A stretch of 10,809 nucleotides of DNA. Origin: an uncultured Brevundimonas sp. (GTDB taxonomy: Bacteria; Pseudomonadota; Alphaproteobacteria; Caulobacterales; Caulobacteraceae). The stretch spans positions 1-10,809 of the forward strand of contig CAMLNT010000076.1 in assembly GCA_946481425.1 (NCBI GenBank), in the 5' to 3' direction. The notes under the pieces were generated by a model. It was given only the letters and a program-made list of their open reading frames with translations, did no database searches and was not told the DNA's origin. Positions 1 through 5,636 of this stretch are shown piece by piece. Within the stretch, counting starts at the first letter, position 1. Every line of letters starts with the position of its first letter. Position numbers and translations under genes: made by a program.

Positions 1-341
1 ACATCAAGATCGCGGCCGGCACCACCGGCCTGTTCATGGTCGGCGGCGGCGTGCCCAAGAACTTCGCCCAGGACACCGTCGTCTGCGCCGAGATCCTCGG
101 CGTCGAGGCCGACATGCACAAGTACGCGGTCCAGATCACGGTCGCGGACGTGCGCGACGGCGCCTGCTCGTCGTCCACGCTCAAGGAAGCCGCCTCCTGG
201 GGCAAGGTCTCGACCACCTACGAACAGATGGTCTTCGCCGAGGCCACCACGGTCGTCCCGCTGATCGGCTCGGACGCCTATCACCGCGGCGCCTGGAAGA
301 GCCGCGAAAAGCCCCGCTGGGCCAAGCTGTTCGGGAAGTAG
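1..341 (+). CDS. Deoxyhypusine synthase family protein, C-terminal part (5' end outside window)
   Basis: The reading frame is open from base 3 and ends at the TAG at 339-341, giving 112 visible residues; the N-terminal two thirds lie upstream of the window. The fragment carries a GGGVPKN segment, typical of the NAD-binding core of deoxyhypusine synthases, and then a SWGKV segment. By family knowledge the lysine of the WGK motif is the catalytic lysine that carries the aminobutyl intermediate. Bacteria have no eIF5A to modify. Bacterial members instead make polyamines such as homospermidine, or join agmatine units into guanidino-polyamines, and substrate choice cannot be read from this fragment. 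The protein should be cytosolic. A strong terminator follows 10 bp after the stop, so this is the last gene of its transcript. Family call is confident; exact substrate is not. Confidence 0.88.
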   Translation, partial: IKIAAGTTGLFMVGGGVPKNFAQDTVVCAEILGVEADMHKYAVQITVADVRDGACSSSTLKEAASWGKVSTTYEQMVFAEATTVVPLIGSDAYHRGAWKSREKPRWAKLFGK

Positions 342-351
342 GACGCTGGAG

Positions 352-381
352 AGGGCCGGAGCGATCCGGCCCTTTTCTTTT
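352..381 (+). terminator. Rho-independent terminator of the deoxyhypusine synthase-like gene
   Basis: A perfect 9-bp GC-rich stem (AGGGCCGGA, 352-360, with TCCGGCCCT, 365-373) closes a 4-nt GCGA loop. A T-rich tract (TTTCTTTT, 374-381) follows it. It starts 10 bp after the stop codon. The T tract is on one side only, so it should act on plus-strand transcripts and not on the converging lipoprotein gene. Confidence 0.9.
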
Positions 382-386
382 GGGTG

Positions 387-872
387 CTAGTAGGAGTGCT
401 CCAGCAGCAGTTGGATTTCGCCGAAGGCAGCGGCTATCGCTTGCTCGTTCTCGCAGCCGAAATCGACCACGCGCTCGACCGAACCTGTTCCGTCGATCCA
501 TGTGACGGTAGCTCCGCCCACATCGTAAGCTACTTCCAAGCACTCGGATGAACTCGCACGTTCATCTCCGTCCGGACGAAATGGAGCCAACGCCTCTCGC
601 ACACGGCCAAAGGCGCCAGGCATGATCCGAACAACCTCGCGATGGTCGATCCGCCAATTCTCTCGATCAATCCAGTGGCCGGTCTCGACCCAAGCTCGAC
701 CATCAGCAGTGACCGTGACGATGCGCACCGGGCATGGACTTCCACAAATAAGCGCCGAGTGCGGTTGGTAGACGATCCGTTCGAGACTGGGCGGAGGCAG
801 AGGTGGCTCCACCGTGGCGCATGCGGTGACGGCGGTGGCGAGCAACACGGGCAGAAAGGCGCGGCGTCCCAT
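387..872 (-). CDS. Small putative lipoprotein, DUF6438-like
   Basis: A 161-residue protein. The open frame extends upstream to 1040, but that extension reads through the palindromic repeats. The ATG at 872 is chosen because it gives a clean lipoprotein signal: Arg3-Arg4, a hydrophobic stretch at residues 6-16, then the lipobox V15-T16-A17-C18. After cleavage Cys18 would be lipidated and the protein held in the envelope, followed by a short proline-rich linker (residues 23-29). The mature part has a C43-G-S-P-C47-P segment followed by a V-T-V-T-A-D-G-R-A strand. This resembles small DUF6438-type proteins (C-x-x-x-C-P then a beta strand with a DG turn), a resemblance judged by eye only. Cys111 and Cys140 could form a second disulfide. 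Function is unknown. The Shine-Dalgarno is weak. It converges with the polyamine gene. Confidence 0.72.
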   Translation of the reverse strand: MGRRAFLPVLLATAVTACATVEPPLPPPSLERIVYQPHSALICGSPCPVRIVTVTADGRAWVETGHWIDRENWRIDHREVVRIMPGAFGRVREALAPFRPDGDERASSSECLEVAYDVGGATVTWIDGTGSVERVVDFGCENEQAIAAAFGEIQLLLEHSY

Positions 873-936
873 CCCACAACCATGCCCGGTTGCTCCCGCA
901 AGGCCAAGCCATTGACCCGGGTGTTGCACCGGTAGC

Positions 937-973
937 TTGTCATCCCGGCCGAAGCGAAGCGGAGAGCCGGGAC
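937..973. repeat. Palindromic extragenic repeat, unit 1
   Basis: The unit opens with CTTGTCATCCCGGC and closes with GCCGGGACG, with complementary arms TCCCGGC (943-949) and GCCGGGA (966-972) around a purine-rich centre. Its outer arm matches the other two units in this 308-bp gene-free stretch (873-1180), which otherwise shows no convincing gene. It could form a hairpin in RNA or cruciform DNA. The lipoprotein promoter must lie in or beside it. Confidence 0.7.
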
Positions 974-991
974 GCGCCCACTCCCCAATTT

Positions 992-1028
992 TTGTCATCC
1001 CGGAAGCCCTAAGGGCTATCCGGGACAA
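992..1028. repeat. Palindromic extragenic repeat, unit 2
   Basis: This is the most symmetrical unit. Outer arms TTGTC/GACAA and inner arms TCCCGGA (998-1004) and TCCGGGA (1019-1025) enclose a second stem, AGCCCT (1005-1010) with AGGGCT (1012-1017). The unit is in the same orientation as unit 1, and 18 bp separate the two. Confidence 0.75.
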
Positions 1029-1077
1029 GGGTCGGGTCATCCACGTGCATGGCCGGAAGCGACACAGAAAGCGCCCC

Positions 1078-1122
1078 CTTGTCCCTGCCTCTCCGCCCTG
1101 CGGGCTGCGTCCGGGATGACAA
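1078..1122. repeat. Palindromic extragenic repeat, unit 3 (inverted)
   Basis: This unit ends with CCGGGATGACAAG, the reverse complement of the CTTGTCATCCCGG head of unit 1, so it lies in the opposite orientation to units 1 and 2. Its other end begins CCTTGTCCC, and the inner GCCCTGCGGGC (1095-1105) can pair on itself. The three units together look like a clustered family of dispersed intergenic palindromes. Confidence 0.7.
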
Positions 1123-1180
1123 GCGACCTACGGAACCGCCCTGCATGGCAACCGCTTAGCTTCGGAGCAGGAGCACCCCC

Positions 1181-1561
1181 ATGACCGATCAGCCCCCCGC
1201 GCCCCTTGGCGAACCGCGTGAGCGCGAGACCGAACAGAACCCCGCCGTGACTACGCCTCAGCCGGACCCCGAGCCCGCCCCGGACGACGAGGACGCAGCC
1301 CGCGACGCCCTTAGCGGCTCCGACGTCGGCTCCGACACACGCGCGGGTTCCCTTCAGGGAGGCTCGGCGTCCGGCTCCGAGCGCGACGACGCCCAGGCCG
1401 CCTCCGACCGTCACCTCGCCGGCCTTGGCCCGTCGCTCAGGGAGGCGCGCCCAAAGGGTGACGCCCCCGCGGGCGAACCGTCCAAGGGGGTCAACAACAC
1501 CGGCGCGCCTAGGGAACAGGCCAGGGCTCCCGGCGACGACGCGGACAGCGCGACAGGCTGA
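1181..1561 (+). CDS. Small acidic, probably disordered hypothetical protein
   Basis: A 126-residue protein with a good Shine-Dalgarno: AGGAG at 1169-1173, 7 bp before the ATG. No family is recognised. Composition is extreme: rich in Asp, Glu, Ala, Pro, Gly and Ser, with no Trp, Tyr, Phe, Ile or Cys at all. There is no signal peptide and no membrane segment. A protein like this cannot build a normal hydrophobic core, so it is most likely an intrinsically disordered cytosolic protein. The longer antisense frame (1037-1603) was judged a GC-rich shadow because it runs through repeat unit 3 and has no ribosome binding site. The gene stands alone, with the repeat cluster upstream and convergent tipF downstream. 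Whether it is expressed is not certain. Confidence 0.6.
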   Translation: MTDQPPAPLGEPRERETEQNPAVTTPQPDPEPAPDDEDAARDALSGSDVGSDTRAGSLQGGSASGSERDDAQAASDRHLAGLGPSLREARPKGDAPAGEPSKGVNNTGAPREQARAPGDDADSATG

Positions 1562-1568
1562 GCCTGTC
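1552..1568. other. Perfect 7-bp inverted repeat spanning a stop codon
   Basis: GACAGGC (1552-1558) and GCCTGTC (1562-1568) flank the TGA stop of the small acidic protein gene, which forms the 3-nt loop. No T tract follows, so it is not a classic terminator. It may protect the 3' end of the mRNA. The rest of the gap up to 1797 shows no gene and no clear terminator for either converging transcript. Confidence 0.45.
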
Positions 1569-1797
1569 CATCCGACGCGAACGCTCATCGACGTAGCGGC
1601 CAAGGCCTTGATACGTTTGGACTAGCCGATTTTCTGTGGCCCGCTTTTCCCCGCTCGCCGCGACGGCCTCACACTGGTGGCCGGTCTTTGACATTGTGAC
1701 GAGCACAGGCGCGATCCGCGGCGCGGCGCCTTCACCGCGATCGGCGTGAGGCTCCTGACGCTCCTGAGGCCGCGCTTTCAGAGCATCAGGGCAGGCC

Positions 1798-3084
1798 CTA
1801 GCCGAACCGCCTACGTCCGCCGGTCTGCTGGATCAGAGTGTTGCGCACGAACTCGCTCGGCGGCTCGGCCTCGGCCAGGACCTGCTCCTTGATGGCGCGC
1901 GGCTCGCCGAACAGATGGCCCTGTCCCAGCGACACGTCGAGCTCGAGGATGTCGACGATCTGGCGCTCGGCCTCGACCTTTTCGGCGATGACCTGCAAGC
2001 CGTAGCGGCGGGCCAGCTCCGAGAAGTCCTGCGGATGGATGTCGCGCAGGCGCGGATTGGCCGGGGCCGCCTCCAGGTCCAGCAGCTGTTCCAGCAGCAG
2101 TTCGGCCGAGACCTTGATGAACTTCACGTCGGCCCGCTGAAGATCGGCGAAGTCCAGGTCCAGGGTCTGGACCTTGTCGATGGAGAAGCGGAAGCCGAGG
2201 TCGGCCAGCTTGGCCATGTTGCGGGCCTCGACCGCGCCGCGCACGTCGAAGTTGGCCTGACCCAGCTCGAAGATCAGCGAGTCCTTCAGGTCCCGGTTCT
2301 CGTTCAGGAATTCCAGGAACTGCGGGAAGAAGACCTCATCGGCCAGCGAGGTCAGGGCAATGTTGCAGAACACCCCGACCCGTCGGTCCTGGCGCGCGAG
2401 CCGCCGCACGATCTGGGCGCAGCGGAACAGCAGCAGGTTGTCGATCGCCGCCGTCAGGCCCTCGTCCTCGGCCACGGCCAGATACTCGGCCGGCATCATG
2501 ACCCGGCCGGTGTCGTCCCTGAGGCGGGTGAAGCTCTCGTAGTAGCTGGTCTTGCGCTGGGGCAGGGTGACGATCGGCTGGAGGTACAGGTCCACCCGAT
2601 TTTCGGTCAGGGCCTCGCGCACATGGGACACCACCGCCGCGGTCTGGTGGCGGCGGCGGCCCTCGGCGGCGTCCATCGGCGGCGCCGCGCGGTCGATCTG
2701 GGCCAGTTTGTCGTCCAGATTCTCGGACAGGCGCTGGACGAGTTGCTCCAGCACCCGGACCTCGCCGGTCAGGACCTGGGTTTCCTGCGACGGGCCATGA
2801 TGCTGGATCGCGCCGGCCAGATCCGAGAGGGCGCCTTGCGTGCTCTCCAGCGCATCGGCGAGCAGGCGGTGGGCTTCGCGCACGGCGGCGATCTGGCGAT
2901 GGGTCTCGGCCCGGGCGAGCGCTCCCGAGATCATGGCGTGGACCCCGGCCCCCAGGCCGAGCGAGCCGAACAGCGCCGCGGTCGCCGCCGGAATCCCGGC
3001 CCCGCTGCGCCAGAACAGCGCGGCGATCGTCAGCGCAAGGCAGGTCCATGCGCCGATCAGAAAGGCCGAAGTCAGTTTGCTCAT
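1798..3084 (-). CDS. tipF: TipF-like polar flagellar assembly factor with degenerate EAL domain
   Basis: A 428-residue protein with TipF architecture. Two membrane segments (about 7-26 and 31-52) come first, then a likely coiled coil (about 58-130), a short linker, and an EAL domain (about 150-400). In Caulobacter, TipF is a c-di-GMP receptor at the new pole that helps recruit early flagellar components and is needed for flagellum placement. The EAL signature is altered: E183-S-F replaces EAL, and the usual DDFG is D303-K. Other core residues remain (N241, E273, K324, E368, Q388). This fits a c-di-GMP binder that does not hydrolyse it. The start has only a weak Shine-Dalgarno but is supported by the membrane segment beginning directly after it. 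The gene is divergent from the SDR gene, with an 83-bp gap holding no promoter I could recognise. Confidence 0.85.
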   Translation of the reverse strand: MSKLTSAFLIGAWTCLALTIAALFWRSGAGIPAATAALFGSLGLGAGVHAMISGALARAETHRQIAAVREAHRLLADALESTQGALSDLAGAIQHHGPSQETQVLTGEVRVLEQLVQRLSENLDDKLAQIDRAAPPMDAAEGRRRHQTAAVVSHVREALTENRVDLYLQPIVTLPQRKTSYYESFTRLRDDTGRVMMPAEYLAVAEDEGLTAAIDNLLLFRCAQIVRRLARQDRRVGVFCNIALTSLADEVFFPQFLEFLNENRDLKDSLIFELGQANFDVRGAVEARNMAKLADLGFRFSIDKVQTLDLDFADLQRADVKFIKVSAELLLEQLLDLEAAPANPRLRDIHPQDFSELARRYGLQVIAEKVEAERQIVDILELDVSLGQGHLFGEPRAIKEQVLAEAEPPSEFVRNTLIQQTGGRRRFG

Positions 3085-3167
3085 GGAGCCGCGCCCCGCA
3101 GGAATCGGTTGATTATCGAGCGTTTCGCGGCCATCGCCTAGGGCGGAATTTCATCAGGGGATACGGC

Positions 3168-3938
3168 ATGGAACTCTTCGATCTCACCGGCAAGTCGGCC
3201 ATCATCACGGGCTCGTCCCGGGGCATCGGCAAGGCCATCGCCGAACGCCTGGCCGAGCACGGCTGTCAGGTGGTCATCTCGTCCCGCAAGGCCGGACCCT
3301 GCGAGGAAGTCGCCGCCGCCATCAATGCGAAGCACGGCGAGGGCCGGGCCATCGCGGTCCCCGCCTCCATCGCCTCCAAGGAAGACCTCCAGCGGTTGGT
3401 GGACGAAACGAACGCGGCCTTCGGCAAGATCGACATCGTCATCTGCAACGCCGCCTCCAACCCCTATGCGGGACCGATGGCCGGGATTTCCGACGAGCAG
3501 TTCGAAAAGATTCTCCAGAACAACGTCATCTCCAACCACTGGCTGATCCAGATGTGCGCGCCCCAGATGCTGGAGCGCGGCGAGGGTTCGGTGGTGATCG
3601 TCTCGTCCATCGGCGGCCTTCGCGGCAACCCGCTGATCGGGGCCTACAACGTCTCCAAGGCCGCCGACATGCAGCTGGCCCGCAACCTGGCCGTTGAATG
3701 GGGTGCGCGCGGCGTTCGCGTGAACTGCATCGCGCCCGGCCTGATCAAGACCGATTTCGCTAAGTACCTGTGGGAGAACCCGGCGATCCTCAAGACCGCC
3801 ACCGATCCCATGCCCATGAAGCGCATCGGGCTGCCCGACGAGATCGCGGGCGCGGCCGTCTATCTGGCGGCTCCGGCCTCCAGCTACATGACCGGCCAGA
3901 CCCTGGTGGTGGACGGAGGGGTCACCATCGCCTGGTGA
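3168..3938 (+). CDS. SDR family NAD(P)-dependent oxidoreductase
   Basis: A classical short-chain dehydrogenase/reductase of 256 residues, the usual family length. Visible motifs are the cofactor loop T14-G-S-S-R-G-I-G21, the N94-A-A-S segment, catalytic S147, Y160 and K164 (YNVSK), and the P190-G191 turn. Arg40 at the end of the second beta strand suggests NADP(H) preference. The C-terminal MTGQTLVVDGG strand is typical of FabG-like and DHRS4-like enzymes. The substrate cannot be inferred. The open frame continues upstream to 3048, but the ATG at 3168 is chosen because AGGGG (3156-3160) lies 7 bp before it and the protein then starts directly with the Rossmann fold. It converges with the response regulator gene, the stop codons being 7 bp apart with no room for a separate terminator. 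Confidence 0.92.
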   Translation: MELFDLTGKSAIITGSSRGIGKAIAERLAEHGCQVVISSRKAGPCEEVAAAINAKHGEGRAIAVPASIASKEDLQRLVDETNAAFGKIDIVICNAASNPYAGPMAGISDEQFEKILQNNVISNHWLIQMCAPQMLERGEGSVVIVSSIGGLRGNPLIGAYNVSKAADMQLARNLAVEWGARGVRVNCIAPGLIKTDFAKYLWENPAILKTATDPMPMKRIGLPDEIAGAAVYLAAPASSYMTGQTLVVDGGVTIAW

Positions 3939-3945
3939 GGAGGGA

Positions 3946-4458
3946 CTAGGCTGCGGTGGTGTCCGAGCGGGCCTGGTCCTTCTCGCGGCGTAGCGGGCCC
4001 TTGTAGTCGGCCAGAACCGACCTCCGCCGGCAGGGACCGAAATAGGTCTCGGACTTCACGAAGGGCCGCGGCTTGTAGATCACCGCGTGGATCCGATCGA
4101 GCACGGCCTTGGCCGTGATCGGCTTGACGATGAACTCGGTCACTCCGGCGTCCCGGGCCTCGAAGACCCGGGTCTTCTCGGAATGGCCGGTCATCATGAT
4201 GATCGGCAGGTAGGGATTAGGGCTCTCGGCGCCGTTGCGGACCAGCCGGGTGAACTCGACCCCGTCGATCGGGGCCATGTTGAAATCGACGATGGCCAGG
4301 TCCGCGGGCCACTCCTTGAGCGCCTCCAGGGCCTCGGCCCCGTCGCGAACCTCGCGGATGGACTTGAACCCTGCGGAATTGAGGATCGTCGCGGTGATGG
4401 CCCGCATATGCTGGTTGTCATCCGCCAGCAGGATCTTCAGGGCGCTGAACGCCGACAT
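3946..4458 (-). CDS. CheY-like response regulator with arginine-rich C-terminal tail
   Basis: 170 residues: a receiver domain (about 6-128) and a 40-residue tail, with no DNA-binding or enzymatic output domain. The phosphorylation set is complete: D13-D14, phospho-acceptor D58, T90 and K112 followed by P113. The tail contains two related blocks, Y139-F-G-P-C-R-R-R and Y152-K-G-P-L-R-R. Caulobacter Cle proteins are CheY-like proteins that bind c-di-GMP through an arginine-rich stretch and act on the flagellar motor. The tail and the closeness to tipF and fliM make a similar role possible, but that is inference, and an orphan two-component regulator is the safe call. The start is the first ATG in frame, with a modest AAGG 8 bp upstream. 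A candidate promoter lies about 45 bp upstream. Confidence 0.85.
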   Translation of the reverse strand: MSAFSALKILLADDNQHMRAITATILNSAGFKSIREVRDGAEALEALKEWPADLAIVDFNMAPIDGVEFTRLVRNGAESPNPYLPIIMMTGHSEKTRVFEARDAGVTEFIVKPITAKAVLDRIHAVIYKPRPFVKSETYFGPCRRRSVLADYKGPLRREKDQARSDTTAA

Positions 4459-4500
4459 GGGTGGCCTTGGAGTGGATCATTCCCGCGAACGGGCATCCGA

Positions 4501-4527
4501 CTAGCCTTAAAGGCGATTCATTATCAA
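4501..4527 (-). promoter_or_regulatory. Candidate housekeeping promoter of the response regulator gene
   Basis: Read on the minus strand, TTGATAA (4527-4521) and GCTAG (4505-4501) are separated by 15 bp. They resemble the Caulobacter housekeeping pattern of a TTGAC-type -35 and a GCTA-type -10, although the second half of the -10 does not match. The short palindrome GCCTTAAAGGC (4504-4514) overlaps it and could be an operator. No expression evidence is available. Confidence 0.3.
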
Positions 4528-4554
4528 CGCATTTCGAATTCGCCCTGAAGGCGA

Positions 4555-5385
4555 TCACACGTTGGGCGCTCCGACGAAATTCGACGGGTCGAAGTTACGG
4601 TCCCGCCACCGGGCTCGCCAGCACAGATGTGGTCCCGTCGCGCGTCCGGAGGCCCCGACCCTTCCGATGACCTGTCCTCGCTCGACCCGCTGGCCGGTCT
4701 CAACCAGCAGCCGGGATTGATGCAGGTAGACTGTGATCACGCCCTGGCCGTGATCCAGGAAGGTGATCCCGCCTTCGAAGTGCATGTCCGGGTGGGTCAG
4801 GGCGACCAGGCCGGGAGCCGGAGCCCGGATCTCGGTCCCGGCCGGCGCGGCCAGGTCGATGCCATAGTGCGGCCGGGCGGGCGTCCCGTTCAGGACCCTC
4901 TGCGAGCCCCAGCGACTGCTGACCCGGAAGGACGCCAGCGGCCAGTCGAACCCGCCGGCGAAGTCCTCCGTCCTGGCGCGGCTGGCATAGGCCTCGGCCT
5001 TGAGCGCCGCCTCCTGCCGAATCCGCTCGATCAGCGCCGGATCCGTCGGATCGACCGTCGCCGGCGGCAGACCGCTGATTGTCTGGCTGGGGAAGTCGCC
5101 GGGCTCGATACGAACCGTCTCTGTGGAGCGCCAGGCGCCCTGCCGCGCCTCGATGACCGTCGACGCACCACAGTCCCGGTCCAGGCCCACGAAGAAGAGT
5201 CCGTTGGCCCCCGCTGCGGTCAGCGCCTCGCCATCGACGAAAATCAGGGCGCCGGGCCGCGTGCGCCCGATCAGGCAGCCGCCCTGGACCGGCCTGCCCG
5301 TAATCGCCAGGCCGCCGGTCTGGGCGAATGCGGGAAGCGCTGCGCCGGCCGCAAGGATCCCGGCGGCGACTTCCCGGCGGTTCAC
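4555..5385 (-). CDS. M23 family (LytM-type) peptidase with HLC in place of the HxH motif
   Basis: 276 residues, starting at a GTG whose bases overlap the DUF2093 stop (GTGA). This start gives an export signal (residues 1-21, cleavage after AFA) that a longer open frame would hide. The C-terminal half (about 145-270) is an M23/LytM domain: H173-Y-G-I-D177 supplies two zinc ligands, H222 is the mid-domain histidine, and G251-P-H-L-C255 stands where GPHLH is normal. In LytM the first histidine of HxH is catalytic and the second binds zinc, so Cys255 replaces a zinc ligand. Cysteine can bind zinc, so activity is not excluded; the alternative is a non-catalytic regulator of amidases. The N-terminal half (about 22-140) is a beta-rich region ending in a charged helix. 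Expected location is the periplasm, acting on peptidoglycan. A weak hairpin (4540-4554) lies just past the stop. Confidence 0.85.
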   Translation of the reverse strand: MNRREVAAGILAAGAALPAFAQTGGLAITGRPVQGGCLIGRTRPGALIFVDGEALTAAGANGLFFVGLDRDCGASTVIEARQGAWRSTETVRIEPGDFPSQTISGLPPATVDPTDPALIERIRQEAALKAEAYASRARTEDFAGGFDWPLASFRVSSRWGSQRVLNGTPARPHYGIDLAAPAGTEIRAPAPGLVALTHPDMHFEGGITFLDHGQGVITVYLHQSRLLVETGQRVERGQVIGRVGASGRATGPHLCWRARWRDRNFDPSNFVGAPNV

Positions 5386-5594
5386 CGCTTGAGAATCCCC
5401 ATGCCCTGCATGGCCTCGGCGGGACCGGCGTAGGCCTCCTGCCGCGCCCCTGACCAGTAGCGCAGCGACTCCAGCGGGATGCGCTGTCCCGAGACGGCGC
5501 ACAGCACGAAGCGGCCAGGCTTGAGCACGACGTACTCCCCGTCGCCGTAGTGCAGTTGGGCGGGTTGTCCTAGACCGGGATCGTGGGCGTTCAT
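5382..5594 (-). CDS. DUF2093 domain protein
   Basis: A 70-residue protein matching the DUF2093 pattern as I know it: a Y-G-D-G-E-Y-V-V-L-K-P-G-R-F-V-x-C start and a G-x-x-I-P-L-E-S-L-R-Y-W-S core, followed by R-Q-E-A-Y. Function is unknown, and it is found mainly in alphaproteobacteria. It has no signal peptide or membrane segment, so it is likely cytosolic. Its TGA overlaps the GTG start of the M23 peptidase, so the two are probably translationally coupled. The Shine-Dalgarno is unclear: a GAGGG lies almost directly against the ATG. From memory this small gene often follows xseA in related genomes; here the gene before it is the large TPR protein, 42 bp away. Confidence 0.82.
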   Translation of the reverse strand: MNAHDPGLGQPAQLHYGDGEYVVLKPGRFVLCAVSGQRIPLESLRYWSGARQEAYAGPAEAMQGMGILKR

Positions 5595-5600
5595 GCCCTC

Positions 5601-5619
5601 AAGAATAGGCCCGCCGGGC
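5601..5619 (-). terminator. Weak candidate terminator after the TPR protein gene
   Basis: On the minus strand GCCC-GGC-GGGC forms a 4-bp stem followed by CTATTCTT. A second possible hairpin (5617-5629) shares bases with it, so both cannot form at once. The stem is short and transcription may well read through into the DUF2093 gene. Confidence 0.25.
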
Positions 5620-5636
5620 GATTTTCGCCAGCGGTC

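Noticed and set aside
873..1040. N-terminal extension of the lipoprotein by 56 residues
   Set aside because: The extension reads through palindromic repeats and would bury the lipoprotein signal inside the protein.
937..1119. 60-residue plus-strand frame in the repeat cluster
   Set aside because: Its translation is that of the repeat units themselves, with no start signal.
1037..1603. 188-residue minus-strand frame opposite the small acidic protein
   Set aside because: It passes through repeat unit 3 and has no ribosome site, while the plus-strand frame has AGGAG 7 bp before its ATG.
1687..1699. TTTGACATTGTGA, resembling a -35 box or an rRNA leader element
   Set aside because: No matching -10 box at a proper distance and no rRNA gene follows, so it is taken as chance.
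1915..3141. 408-residue open frame on the plus strand opposite tipF
   Set aside because: It has no recognisable domain or ribosome site, and the minus strand encodes a clear EAL protein here. Long antisense frames are expected at this GC content.
4510..4555. Two direct copies of AAGGCGAT 38 bp apart
   Set aside because: Eight bases are too few for a meaningful repeat here, and one copy touches the M23 stop region.
4627..5433. 268-residue plus-strand open frame opposite the M23 peptidase
   Set aside because: The M23 motifs are on the minus strand; this frame is a compositional shadow.
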